From the NCBI GenBank assembly GCA_002701365.1, contig NZUK01000039.1, forward strand, positions 7,914 through 52,421: a DNA stretch of 44,508 nt, given 5' to 3'. This document shows positions 19,001-27,372 of the stretch, piece by piece. The notes below the pieces were generated by a model. The model was given only the letters and a program-made list of their open reading frames with translations. It searched no databases and had not been told where the DNA came from. Position 1 is the first letter of the stretch. Each line of letters begins with the position of its first letter. Made by a program: the position numbers and the translations under genes. Source of the DNA: Flavobacteriales bacterium. Lineage in GTDB: Bacteria > Bacteroidota > Bacteroidia > Flavobacteriales > TMED113.

Positions 19001-22000
19001 TTCGCTAATAGATCCTGAGACTAGGTGGGGGGGTGTAACACGCAAAATAGAAACTAATGATTTTGAGGCTGCCAATATAGAATTTATAGAGTTTTGGATG
19101 ATGGATCCTTTTTTATATTCAGAAAATGAAGATTCTATCGGTGGAGATTTATTTATTAACTTAGGAAATATATCTGAAGATATTTTAAAAGACTCTAGAA
19201 AGAGTTTTGAAAATGGCTTACCGATTGACGGTTCTGATCTTGACATCGATAGTACACAATGGGGTAGAGTACCAGCGATTCAATCATTAGTAAATGCATT
19301 TGATAACGACGATGGTGCAAGAGAAAATCAGGATTTAGGTTATGATGGTTTAGATGATGAGGGTGAGCAAACATATAATGATTATTTAAGTAGAATTATT
19401 GATAGTTATACAGAGAATTCACCAGCTTACCAAACAGCGGTTCTTGATCCTGCTGCTGACAATTTTAAGTATTTTAGATCTACAGAATACGATAATAATG
19501 AAACAAGTATTTTAGATAGATATAAATATTATAATGGTTCTGAGGGGAATTCTCCCACTTCCGAAATGTCTACAGAGTCTTATCCAACTTCTGCTACAAA
19601 CTTACCAGACATAGAAGATATAAATAATGATCAAACATTAAGTGAGTCAGAAGCTTATTATCAATACAAAATAAGCTTAAGACCATCAGATCTACAGGAA
19701 CCAGGACAAAATTACATCAATGACATTTATACTGTTAATTACGATAATGAAAATGATGCTAGTAATGGAACAAGATGGATACAATTTAAAATCCCAATTC
19801 GTAGTTACAGTGAAAAAATTGGGACTATCGAAGATTTTAAGTCTATACGATTTATTAGAACATTCTTTTCTGACTTTCAGAAACCAGTTGTTTGTAGATT
19901 TGCTAGCTTTGAGTTAGTTCGCGGCGAATGGCGACGATATTTAAATAATTTATCAGATGTTAATGGAAATACATTAAATAATAGTTCTACCCAATTTGAT
20001 ATATCTGTTGTAAATATCGAAGAAAATACAAATAGGGAGCCAGTGCCCTATGTTCTTCCTCCTGGAGTGCGTCGAGAAATTCTACCTGGTGCTACATCAG
20101 CTACGCAACAAAATGAACAATCAATGGTATTAAAGGTGATTGATTTAGAGGAAGGTGACTCAAGAGCAGCATTTAAAAATGTAAGTATGGATATGAGAAA
20201 CTATGAGAAAATCGAAATGTATTCTCATGCTGAGGGTTTAGATGAGTACTCATTGGAAGATGATGATTTAGATTTATTTATTAGGATTGGAAGTGATTAT
20301 GTTAGCAACTATTATGAGTATTCGGTTCCATTAAAAATCACACAATGGTATATCAGTCAACAAGAAGATATCACTTCTTCATCTAGCGATGGTCCTTTGC
20401 GAGAAGCTGTTTGGCCAAATGCAAATAAGATAGAATTAGAACTAGGTTTATTACAGCAATTAAAACAAGAAAGAAATAATAATGATTCGATTGCTTTTGA
20501 TGTCATATATCAAAATGCTCAATTAAATGGAGGGATTATTTCAATAATGGGTAATCCAAATCTAGGAAATGTAAAAACGATTATGATAGGTGTAAGAAAT
20601 CGTGAGCAATTATCCTCTGAAGATGGATCAATGGAGTCGGGTGAGATATGGGTTAATGAATTGCGGTTAACAGGATTTAATGAAAAAGGAGGTTGGGCAG
20701 CACGTACACAAATGCGTTTAAGATTAGCTGATTTTGCTAATATAGCTTTTGCAGGTTCAATGAGTACAGTTGGATTTGGAAGTTTAGAAAAAAATATTTC
20801 TGAACGTAATCTACAAGATTCTAGGAGATATAATTTAACTGCCAGTGTTGAATTGGGTCAGTTATTCCCGAAAGAATCTAATATTAAATTACCTATGTAT
20901 TTCTCTGTCTCAGAGTCAGTAGACAACCCTCAATATAATCCCTTAGATCCAGATATATTGTTGGAAAATAGTTTGCAGGTTGCAGAAAATCAAGGTGGTA
21001 GAGAAGCAAGAGATGAGTTGAAAAACAAGGTTAGAAATTATACCAAGATAAAAAGTGTCAACTTCACTAATGTTCGTAAAGAAAGACCAGCAGGTAATAA
21101 TCAATCTAAAATATATGATTTAGAAAATTTCACAATTAGCTATGCTTATAATGAAATTAATAGCAGTAATATTAATACTGAGTATTCTATTAGACAAGAT
21201 CATACAGGAGGATTAGGTTATAATTTTAATACCAAGCCAAAAAATATTAAGCCATTTTCTAAATTTAAATTTTTAAAAAGTAAGCATCTAAGATTAATAA
21301 AAGATTTCAATTTCTATTATTCTCCTAAACAATTTTCATTTAGAACAGATTTTAATAAATCTTATTTAGAAAATCAAATGCGCAATAATTCAGGATTAGA
21401 TCTTGAGTTAGAAACTCTTTATAGTAAATTATTTACTATGAGTAGAATTTATAATATGAAATATGATTTGACAAAGTCTATAAAATTGAATTTTTCAGCA
21501 CGAAATCAATCTATAGTAGATGAGCTTGACGGAGGAACTGATGAACAAGAGGCTCGAAAACATATGTGGTCGAATATTTTATCACTAGGTCGACCGGTTG
21601 ATTATCATCATAATTTTGACATTAGGTATACACTGCCAATTAGTAAAATACCTATGTTAAGTTGGATTAATTCAAGTGTCAATTATGATGCTAATTATGA
21701 TTGGCGTGCTAGTTCTCAACAAACTCAAGCATCAGCCTTTGGAAATAATATACAAAACAATAACTCCTTGAAGATTAATACACAATTTAATTTCACTTCT
21801 TTATATAATAAAGTTCCTTTTTTGAAAAAAATTCTATCTAATAAAAATTCTTCTAATAGAACAAGAATCCCTAATAGAAATGGCTCTAAGGTTCCAAAAA
21901 AAGATGATCAAGATAGTTTAGATGATCAGGATAAGTGGAAATTTTTAAAATTTATGGCGAAAGGTATATTTAGTGTTAAAAATTTTGCAATTTCTTATAG

Positions 22001-23333
22001 TGAAACAAATGGCACATATTTACCAGGATTTATGCCTCAAACTCAAGTTTTTGGATTAAATGATCCTATTTCTAATCCAGCTCCTACACTAGGTTTTGTT
22101 CTTGGAAGCCAAAATGATATTAGAAATTTAGCAGCTCAAAATGGGTGGCTTAGTACAGATACTTTATTTAATCATTTATATTCTCAAACATTTTCTAGTA
22201 ATTTAAATTTAAGAGCGACTGTTGAACCAGTTAGTAGATTTAAAATTATGTTTACAGGATCAAGGCGTTATTCAGAAAGTGAGAATGAGTATTTTAAAAA
22301 TACTGTTGCTTTGCAAGATGTAAATGGAAATTCAATTCCGGGGGCAACTCCTGTATTTGAGCACATGAGTACTTCTAAGACAGGAAACTTTAATATTTCT
22401 TTCTTAGCAATTCGTACAGCTTTTATTAAAGATCGCTCGGATAATACTTCAGAATTGTTTGATAATTTTCTGTTATATAGATTTAATATTGCGCAAAGAT
22501 TAGCGGGCGATAATGCTACTTACCAAGATTTTCCAGATGGATATGGGGCCTCTTCTCAGGATGTTATGATTCCAGCTTTTTTAGCTGCATACTCTGGAGC
22601 AGATCCAGAATCACAATCATTGAATCCATTTCCACAAATTCCAATGCCTAATTGGAATGTAAATTTTAATGGTTTTACGAAAATAAAATGGGTTAAAAAT
22701 AATTTTAAAAATATCACACTAAGTCATAGTTATCGTTCTAGCTACTCTGTTGGTTCATTTATTAGTAATTTAAATTACGTTCATCCCGATTTACAGGTTT
22801 TAGATCCAAATATATATAGTGGGAATTATATTCCGGAATTGCAAATCGACCAAATTAATATCACAGAACAATTTGCTCCCTTTTTAAAATTAGATTTAAC
22901 TATGAAGAATAGTATGACAACACGTTTTGAGTATAAAAAAGATAGGACAATTAGTTTAAGTTTATCAAATAGTCAAATTACTGAGGTTAAAGGAGCTGAA
23001 TACCTGGTCGGATTAGGGTACCGAATTCAAGGTGTGCAGTTGATGTTTAATGGAGGTAATGGTCAAAAACAAGTTAATAGTGACTTGGATTTACGTGCGG
23101 ATATTTCCTTAAGAAATAATAAAACTATTATTAGACGTATTCAAGAGGAAAGTAATCAGCCAACTTCTGGACAATCACTAATAACATTGAAGTTTTCAGC
23201 AGATTATGTGATAAATAATAGAGTAAATTTAAAATTATTTTATGATCAAGTTGTTACAGATTATGTTGTATCATCTTCTTTCCCCACATCTAATACTAAT
23301 GTAGGAGTTAGCCTTAGGTTTACTCTTATGTAA
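16041..23333 (+). CDS. sprA: T9SS outer membrane translocon SprA
   Basis: A 2430-residue exported protein matching SprA/Sov, the very large beta-barrel that forms the type IX secretion pore in the outer membrane. The start is a TTG codon 3 bases after ruvA; it gives a credible signal peptide (MNLILRNKIYILFIILIYCF..., cleavage after about 24, before QNN) and no ATG or GTG near it does so. Recognisable blocks include GTLVDIKPQGSAELIFSG and DGRSFNF-like FNFDERIQMNVIGKIGDKL near the N-terminus, a long plug and periplasmic region with DDFENSQSAID, a segment ending GEIWVNELRLTGF, and a C-terminal barrel ending in GVSLRFTLM. It is the export route for the T9SS cargo proteins at 11103, 35000 and 37832. 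It is followed after 10 bases by an aminotransferase gene. Confidence 0.96.
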   Translation: MNLILRNKIYILFIILIYCFQLSGQNNFLESQDWISNPNNIIDSVEFDVDNETIFITNYVGGQSIGLPNYFTQSEYQEYLFNQKFYNYWRDRISNNTDGIETGKVGQGNQLESSIFGGTLVDIKPQGSAELIFSGVINKIDNPSLPEEQRKTSSFNFDERIQMNVIGKIGDKLQLQANYDTEATFEFENEIKLEYTGDEDDIIKKIELGNVSLPLSGSLITGAQSLFGIKTKMQFGRTTLTAVFSEQKSETSSIEIQGGAQMTEFELSIDDYEENKHFFLAQYFYDSYNEAMNPELLPIISSGVNITKIEVYVTNKNSTTINTRNILAFQDLGEYNFNPTLVDVHPFNTPFFPFLPDNENNSLDPSIFINDVADNTGGDTIRNIAEVTSAFSVYPSGIINIPLDPNRLSPLDINSTYEKTVFLNQGIDYEKIENARRLSSSEYTLHPQLGFISLNQALSSDEVLAVAFEYTYLGETHQVGEFSTDLTAPKALMLKLLKSTMTDVSQPNWNLLMKNVYSLGAYQINREDFILEILHQNDSLGTPVNFLTQGPSNIKQKPLLQIFGLDNLNSNNDPGYDGMFDFLDGILINSSNGRVYFPTTEPFGCALRKKFVAIDSITQLPIESIDCDNPSPLTTYYNIANLYCFDALYDSTQAAAQQSAELNKFILKGQYKSSVGSEISLNAMNIPEGSVNVTSGGRSLEENIHYTVDYTMGRVRIIDEGVLSSSEPIRITLENNSLFNFQSKTFMGAHIDYKVNKNFILGASALNLTEKPLTQKINIGDEPISNTIVGLNGSYSTDSRLLTKLIDKLPLIETKEVSNFAINSEFAYFIPGHPKSIDIIDDSGTSYIDDFENSQSAIDIRNMAAWSLSSTPKGNPGSNGGYFSESILSNDLQYGFNRAKLAWYRIDPIFQREYSATPAHIAADNEQQANHYVREVRLNEVFPNRETPTGEPNRLVTLDFAFYPKERGPYNFDVEPTFYSRGINQDGSLIDPETRWGGVTRKIETNDFEAANIEFIEFWMMDPFLYSENEDSIGGDLFINLGNISEDILKDSRKSFENGLPIDGSDLDIDSTQWGRVPAIQSLVNAFDNDDGARENQDLGYDGLDDEGEQTYNDYLSRIIDSYTENSPAYQTAVLDPAADNFKYFRSTEYDNNETSILDRYKYYNGSEGNSPTSEMSTESYPTSATNLPDIEDINNDQTLSESEAYYQYKISLRPSDLQEPGQNYINDIYTVNYDNENDASNGTRWIQFKIPIRSYSEKIGTIEDFKSIRFIRTFFSDFQKPVVCRFASFELVRGEWRRYLNNLSDVNGNTLNNSSTQFDISVVNIEENTNREPVPYVLPPGVRREILPGATSATQQNEQSMVLKVIDLEEGDSRAAFKNVSMDMRNYEKIEMYSHAEGLDEYSLEDDDLDLFIRIGSDYVSNYYEYSVPLKITQWYISQQEDITSSSSDGPLREAVWPNANKIELELGLLQQLKQERNNNDSIAFDVIYQNAQLNGGIISIMGNPNLGNVKTIMIGVRNREQLSSEDGSMESGEIWVNELRLTGFNEKGGWAARTQMRLRLADFANIAFAGSMSTVGFGSLEKNISERNLQDSRRYNLTASVELGQLFPKESNIKLPMYFSVSESVDNPQYNPLDPDILLENSLQVAENQGGREARDELKNKVRNYTKIKSVNFTNVRKERPAGNNQSKIYDLENFTISYAYNEINSSNINTEYSIRQDHTGGLGYNFNTKPKNIKPFSKFKFLKSKHLRLIKDFNFYYSPKQFSFRTDFNKSYLENQMRNNSGLDLELETLYSKLFTMSRIYNMKYDLTKSIKLNFSARNQSIVDELDGGTDEQEARKHMWSNILSLGRPVDYHHNFDIRYTLPISKIPMLSWINSSVNYDANYDWRASSQQTQASAFGNNIQNNNSLKINTQFNFTSLYNKVPFLKKILSNKNSSNRTRIPNRNGSKVPKKDDQDSLDDQDKWKFLKFMAKGIFSVKNFAISYSETNGTYLPGFMPQTQVFGLNDPISNPAPTLGFVLGSQNDIRNLAAQNGWLSTDTLFNHLYSQTFSSNLNLRATVEPVSRFKIMFTGSRRYSESENEYFKNTVALQDVNGNSIPGATPVFEHMSTSKTGNFNISFLAIRTAFIKDRSDNTSELFDNFLLYRFNIAQRLAGDNATYQDFPDGYGASSQDVMIPAFLAAYSGADPESQSLNPFPQIPMPNWNVNFNGFTKIKWVKNNFKNITLSHSYRSSYSVGSFISNLNYVHPDLQVLDPNIYSGNYIPELQIDQINITEQFAPFLKLDLTMKNSMTTRFEYKKDRTISLSLSNSQITEVKGAEYLVGLGYRIQGVQLMFNGGNGQKQVNSDLDLRADISLRNNKTIIRRIQEESNQPTSGQSLITLKFSADYVINNRVNLKLFYDQVVTDYVVSSSFPTSNTNVGVSLRFTLM

Positions 23334-23343
23334 AATTATTTAT

Positions 23344-24477
23344 ATGAAAAAAATACAAATGGTTGATGTTGTTTCTCAGTATATGCGTTATGAGTGTGAG
23401 ATTAATAATAAAATTTTAAATGTTGTTAAGTCTGGCGCATATATACAGGGTGCAGAAGTTAAAGATTTTGAGTTTTCATTATCTCAGTATCTAAAATCTA
23501 AATATGTTATTTCTTGTGCAAATGGCACTGACGCTCTTTACGTAGCATTGATGTCATTAAATTTAAAAGAGGGGGATGAAGTGATTGTACCTACATTTAC
23601 TTTTGTTTCGACTGTTGAGGTGGTTTGTTTGCTAGGTTTAAAACCGGTTTTTATTGATGTAGATAAAGACACTTTTTTAATGGACCCTTATCTCATTGAA
23701 AAACATATTTCTAATAAAACACGGGCTATTATTCCCGTACATTTATTTGGTCAATGTTGTGACATGTACTCTATTAATTTGATGGCAAAAAAATACAATT
23801 TATTTATCATTGAAGATGCTGCACAATCTATAGGTGCGCAATGTGTTTTTTCAAATTCCTCACAGGATAGAATATTTTCAGGTACAATAGGCGACATAGG
23901 TATTACATCTTTTTATCCATCTAAAAATCTTGGATGTTTTGGAGATGGGGGAGCTATTTTTACTCAAAATAATAAATTATCTGAAACAATACGTTTAATT
24001 GTTAATCATGGTCAAAAAAAGAAGTATTCATATGATATTGTAGGTTTGAATTCTAGACTAGATGCTTTACAGGCTGCAGTTCTTTCTGTAAAATTACAAT
24101 ATTTAGATTTATTTAATCAAGAGAGGCAGAGAGTAGCTAATTATTATGACAAGGTATTTAGTGATATTGAATGGATCAAGATACCTAGCCAGTCAACAGG
24201 CTCAGATCATGTTTATCATCAATATAGTATTTTACTGTCCTCAGACATAAATCGCAATAATTTTTCTAATTATTTATTAAAAAATGATATACCAACTATG
24301 ATTTATTATCCCAAACCTCTTCATTTACAAAAGGCTTATTCTTCATTTTGTAACGAGTCTTTACCCATATCAGAAATGTTATCAGATAGCATTATATCCT
24401 TGCCTATTCATTCTGAAATGAATGTGGAACAACTTGAATTTATTTGCAGTACAATAAAAAAATATGTTGAGTCCTAA
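23344..24477 (+). CDS. DegT/DnrJ/EryC1 family sugar aminotransferase (WbpE/WlbC-like)
   Basis: The 377-residue protein is a PLP-dependent aminotransferase of the DegT family. Lys194 in SFYPSKNLGCFGDGGA is the PLP-binding residue, Asp158 in EDAAQSIGA contacts the pyridine nitrogen, and the SCANGTDALYVAL block (about 57-69) holds the phosphate. These enzymes add an amino group from glutamate to a keto sugar nucleotide. The two following genes, a formyltransferase and a Gfo/Idh/MocA dehydrogenase, suggest that the substrate is a 3-keto sugar, as for WbpE, but other ketosugars (C4) cannot be excluded from sequence alone. The gene starts 10 bases after sprA and overlaps the next gene by 14 bases, so it belongs to the sprA transcript unless an internal promoter exists. 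Confidence 0.85.
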   Translation: MKKIQMVDVVSQYMRYECEINNKILNVVKSGAYIQGAEVKDFEFSLSQYLKSKYVISCANGTDALYVALMSLNLKEGDEVIVPTFTFVSTVEVVCLLGLKPVFIDVDKDTFLMDPYLIEKHISNKTRAIIPVHLFGQCCDMYSINLMAKKYNLFIIEDAAQSIGAQCVFSNSSQDRIFSGTIGDIGITSFYPSKNLGCFGDGGAIFTQNNKLSETIRLIVNHGQKKKYSYDIVGLNSRLDALQAAVLSVKLQYLDLFNQERQRVANYYDKVFSDIEWIKIPSQSTGSDHVYHQYSILLSSDINRNNFSNYLLKNDIPTMIYYPKPLHLQKAYSSFCNESLPISEMLSDSIISLPIHSEMNVEQLEFICSTIKKYVES

Positions 24478-25189
24478 AAAAAACCTTAATATAGCATTGT
24501 TTTCTTATAACTTTCCTCACAGGAAAACCATCGATTTTATAGACCAAATTTATATGCATGGCTATAGTATATCTTTAATTTTAGCAGCAGAGGCGATTAA
24601 GATAAAATCCCCCAAGTCTTTTTTTAATTTTCAGTCTAAGCCGATAAAAAGAGATATACATTTTTACATTAAAAAACATAGTATTCCTTATTATGTAGTT
24701 AAACATAATAGTCAAAAAACAATTAATTTATTGTTAAAGTATAGTATTAATTTTAGTATTATATCAGGTGCCAGAATTTTAGATAAATCAATTATTGAAA
24801 ATATTCAGTATGGTGTTTTAAATTTTCATCCGGCGATATTGCCACATATTAGGGGGTTAGACTCATTATTATGGTCAATTTATAAAAATAAACCACTCGG
24901 GGTTACTGTACATTTAATTAATCATGAAATAGATTCGGGGTATTTAGTGTGTCAAAAAAAAATTATTATTAGTTTGAAAGACGATATTTATTCTTTGAAA
25001 GAAAAAATTTATCAGCTACAGCTAGATTTGTTACCAATAAGTTTAAATTTGATTCTCAAAAATAAAAAATTCTCTAAATTAGAAAAGGGGCAATATAATT
25101 CCAAGATGGAGTATGGCACACAAAAGAAATTAGCTTCCAGTATTTTAGAATACATACAAACACAGATAAAACATGAGCAAGAAAATTAA
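24464..25189 (+). CDS. Formyltransferase-family protein, probable sugar N-formyltransferase
   Basis: The 241-residue protein shares the catalytic core of methionyl-tRNA formyltransferase: Asn120 and His122 in LNFHPAILPHIRG and Asp157 in NHEIDSGYLV form the expected N-H-D triad. It lacks the tRNA-binding C-terminal domain of Fmt. The length and the place between an aminotransferase and a sugar dehydrogenase point to an enzyme that transfers a formyl group from N10-formyltetrahydrofolate to an amino sugar nucleotide. The start ATG at 24464 overlaps the aminotransferase by 14 bases, and its end overlaps the dehydrogenase gene by 17 bases, so all three should be translated together. It could instead be a relative acting on another amine; the substrate cannot be read from the sequence. 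Confidence 0.8.
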   Translation: MLSPKKNLNIALFSYNFPHRKTIDFIDQIYMHGYSISLILAAEAIKIKSPKSFFNFQSKPIKRDIHFYIKKHSIPYYVVKHNSQKTINLLLKYSINFSIISGARILDKSIIENIQYGVLNFHPAILPHIRGLDSLLWSIYKNKPLGVTVHLINHEIDSGYLVCQKKIIISLKDDIYSLKEKIYQLQLDLLPISLNLILKNKKFSKLEKGQYNSKMEYGTQKKLASSILEYIQTQIKHEQEN

Positions 25190-26201
25190 ATTTGGTGTTG
25201 TTGGATTAGGGCATATTGGAAAAAGACATGCACAGTGTTTAGTTGAAAATTCGCATGCAGTTTTAACTTCAGCATGTGACATTACCTCAAAATCTCAGTG
25301 GCAAAAAGACAACAGAAGTGTTAAGTTTTATAATTCTTTTGAAGAAATTTTAAACGAAAATTTAGATGTTATTAATATTTGCACCCCTAATTACTTACAT
25401 GCTTCCATGTCAATAAGTGCTTTAAATTCAGGCAAGCACGTTGTAGTAGAAAAACCTATGGCACTTTCTAAATTAGATGCTCAAAATATTATAAGAGCTT
25501 CAAAAAGAAATAACAGATTTGTTTTTGGTGTTATGCAAAACAGGTTTTCTCCAACAGTTATTTGGTTGAAAAATATTATTAAGGAATGTATTTTAGGAGA
25601 AATTAATTTAGTGGAAGTAAATTGTTTTTGGAATAGAAATGAAGATTATTATTTAAAGAGTGATTGGCATGGTTCATTGTTAAAAGATGGAGGTCCATTA
25701 TTTACTCAATTTTCACATTTTATTGATATTATAAATTGGATTTTTGGAGACTTTTATAATATTTCAGCTAATTTCAAATCGTTTAAGCCTAAAAAATATA
25801 TTGAATTTGAAGATTCAGGTATTATTCAATTTAATTTACATGATCCCATCAGTTTACAAAAATCTATATTGGCGAATCTAACATATACCACATCTGTTTG
25901 GAACAAAAATTTTGAAAGTAGTATTACAATTCTTGGTCAAAATGGAACAATCAAAATCGGTGGTCAATATATGGATCAAGTAACATATTGTGATATTAAA
26001 CATTATGCTTTGCCAAAAATTAAAGAGGCTGTTAAATGTAATGACTATGGAGATTATCAGGGTTCAGCATCTAATCATGATAAGATGATACAGGCTGTTT
26101 TAGATGTGTTGTTGAAAGAAAAAAATTCAAATTTTCTAAGTGTCGAAGATGGGGTTCAAGTTGTTGATATTATAGAAAGGATATATAGTTTAAGAATTTA
26201 A
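25173..26201 (+). CDS. Gfo/Idh/MocA family sugar dehydrogenase (WbpB/WlbA-like)
   Basis: A 342-residue NAD(P)-dependent oxidoreductase. The dinucleotide site is VVGLGHIGKRH (about 9-19), the catalytic Lys94 is in the EKPM motif (93-96), and DGGPLFTQFSHFIDIINW (172-189) supplies active-site His182 and Asp185. The run CFWNRNEDYYLKSDWHG is typical of members found in surface polysaccharide loci. In the Wbp/Wlb route such an enzyme oxidises C3 of UDP-GlcNAc-uronic acid before transamination, which suits the upstream aminotransferase. The role is inferred from family and context. It overlaps the formyltransferase by 17 bases and ends 22 bases before gcvH, where a promoter-like box lies. Confidence 0.84.
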   Translation: MSKKIKFGVVGLGHIGKRHAQCLVENSHAVLTSACDITSKSQWQKDNRSVKFYNSFEEILNENLDVINICTPNYLHASMSISALNSGKHVVVEKPMALSKLDAQNIIRASKRNNRFVFGVMQNRFSPTVIWLKNIIKECILGEINLVEVNCFWNRNEDYYLKSDWHGSLLKDGGPLFTQFSHFIDIINWIFGDFYNISANFKSFKPKKYIEFEDSGIIQFNLHDPISLQKSILANLTYTTSVWNKNFESSITILGQNGTIKIGGQYMDQVTYCDIKHYALPKIKEAVKCNDYGDYQGSASNHDKMIQAVLDVLLKEKNSNFLSVEDGVQVVDIIERIYSLRI

Positions 26202-26202
26202 T

Positions 26203-26210
26203 TAAATTTG
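26203..26210 (+). promoter_or_regulatory. Candidate -7 box for gcvH
   Basis: TAAATTTG matches TAnnTTTG exactly and lies 14 bases before the gcvH start. No TTG was found at the usual -33 distance, so this is a weak call. If real, gcvH is uncoupled from the sprA-sugar transcript. Confidence 0.35.
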
Positions 26211-26223
26211 TAATCAAAAAAAT

Positions 26224-26601
26224 ATGAAAATAGAAGATAATTTAAGATATACTGAAAATCACGAATGGATTTTAATTGAGGGTAATACTGCTATTATTGG
26301 TATTACAGACTATGCTCAAAGTGAACTAGGTGATATAGTCTATGTTGATATTGATAGCCTTGGTCAAGACTTGGGGGCGGGTGATGTTTTTGGATCAGTT
26401 GAAGCTGTTAAAACAGTGTCTGATTTATACATGCCTGTTGCAGGAAAAGTAGTAGAATTAAATGAACAATTAGAATCAAATCCTGATTTAGTGAATCAGG
26501 CACCTTACAAAGAAGGCTGGATTGTTAAAATAGAATTATGCGATACTAGTGATCAGAAATTATTATCTCCGGATGAGTATAAAAAGCACATAGGTTTATA
26601 A
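26224..26601 (+). CDS. gcvH: Glycine cleavage system H protein
   Basis: The 125-residue protein is a complete H protein. The lipoylated lysine is Lys63 in FGSVEAVKTVSDLYMP, within the usual hammerhead fold, and NHEWI and GITDYAQSELGDIVYVDI near the start are standard. It shuttles the aminomethyl group between the P, T and L proteins, none of which are in the window. In many Flavobacteriia gcvH directly follows sprA; here three sugar genes stand in between, and no VanZ-like gene follows. It is followed after 56 bases by the tonB gene. The call is certain. Confidence 0.97.
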   Translation: MKIEDNLRYTENHEWILIEGNTAIIGITDYAQSELGDIVYVDIDSLGQDLGAGDVFGSVEAVKTVSDLYMPVAGKVVELNEQLESNPDLVNQAPYKEGWIVKIELCDTSDQKLLSPDEYKKHIGL

Positions 26602-26621
26602 ATTAAAAGCTTTGTTTTTTG

Positions 26622-26652
26622 TTGTGATGATTCGTTTTATGTAAATTTACAT
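26622..26652 (+). promoter_or_regulatory. Candidate promoter with a 14-bp palindrome before tonB
   Basis: ATGTAAATTTACAT at 26639-26652 is a perfect palindrome 5 bases from the tonB start. Part of it (TAAATTTA, 26642-26649) resembles the -7 box, and TTG at 26622-26624 is 17 bases upstream. A transcript from here would be almost leaderless. The symmetry could be an operator, but chance in AT-rich DNA is possible. Confidence 0.3.
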
Positions 26653-26657
26653 GTACT

Positions 26658-27359
26658 ATGATTTTAAAGAAAAATCCAAAATATGATTTAGAGAAAAAAA
26701 GAAGTTACTTTCTTCAAATAGGACTAGTTTTATCTCTACTGTTTGTTATCATTGCGTTTGAGTGGAAAACTTATGATAAAAGTTTATCTTCTCTTGGATC
26801 ATTGGAGTTGTTAGATTTGGAAGAGGAGATTATTCCTTTAACTGAGAAAGAACTTAAGCCTCCACCTCCACCTCCACCTCCACCTCCTAAAATCACAATT
26901 GTTGAGGATGATATTATTATAGAAGAGGAGTTGGATATAGAAGAGGCTGATACTGATGAAGAAGAAGTGATAGAAATTTTAGAAGAGGAAGAAGAAGAGG
27001 AAGCGGTTTTATTTGCGGTAGTTGAAGACCCACCAATATTTTCTAATTGCGATAAATCAGCTTCACGGCAAGAAAAGCAACAATGCTTTCAAAGAGGCGT
27101 AATGGAACATATTTCTAATAATTTTGAATATCCAGCTATTTCTAAAGAAATGGGTATATCAGAAAGAATAATTGTAAATTTTCATGTTAGTAAACAAGGA
27201 AGAATCGAAAATGTACAAGTTGTAAGAGGACAAGATAAGCATTTAAAAGCAGAAGCTATTAGATTAGTTAGTTCTATCCCTGCCTTAATTCCTGCAAAGC
27301 AAAGAGGACAGGCCGTAAGTTGTAGCTTTACAGTTCCAATTAGTTTTCAATTACAGTAA
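26658..27359 (+). CDS. TonB-family energy transducer
   Basis: The 233-residue protein has one membrane segment (about 20-36), a run of ten prolines (68-77), a strongly acidic Glu/Asp linker (about 83-120), and a C-terminal TonB domain (about 150-233) ending in FTVPISFQLQ. The CDKSASRQEKQQCF segment with two cysteines before the TonB domain is usual in Bacteroidota energy transducers. It passes proton-motive force from ExbBD to TonB-dependent outer membrane transporters, or to other envelope machines. ExbB/ExbD are not in the window. The proline rod is encoded by a hexamer repeat (separate entry). In many flavobacteria a tonB gene lies near sprA-gcvH, and the same is seen here. Confidence 0.9.
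   Translation: MILKKNPKYDLEKKRSYFLQIGLVLSLLFVIIAFEWKTYDKSLSSLGSLELLDLEEEIIPLTEKELKPPPPPPPPPPKITIVEDDIIIEEELDIEEADTDEEEVIEILEEEEEEEAVLFAVVEDPPIFSNCDKSASRQEKQQCFQRGVMEHISNNFEYPAISKEMGISERIIVNFHVSKQGRIENVQVVRGQDKHLKAEAIRLVSSIPALIPAKQRGQAVSCSFTVPISFQLQ
26859..26888 (+). repeat. CCTCCA hexamer repeat encoding a proline rod
   Basis: Thirty bases of alternating CCT and CCA codons (four CCTCCA units then CCTCCT) encode ten prolines within the TonB-family gene. Slippage would change rod length in steps of two residues without shifting the frame. Confidence 0.9.
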
Positions 27360-27372
27360 ATAATTCATTGCC

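Noticed and set aside
23344-26201. Sugar genes as a recently inserted mobile element
   Set aside because: No integrase, transposase, direct repeats or clear composition change was seen at the borders; overlapping genes suggest a settled operon.
26859-26888. CRISPR or tandem DNA repeat element
   Set aside because: It is a coding proline repeat of six-base units without spacers, inside the tonB gene.
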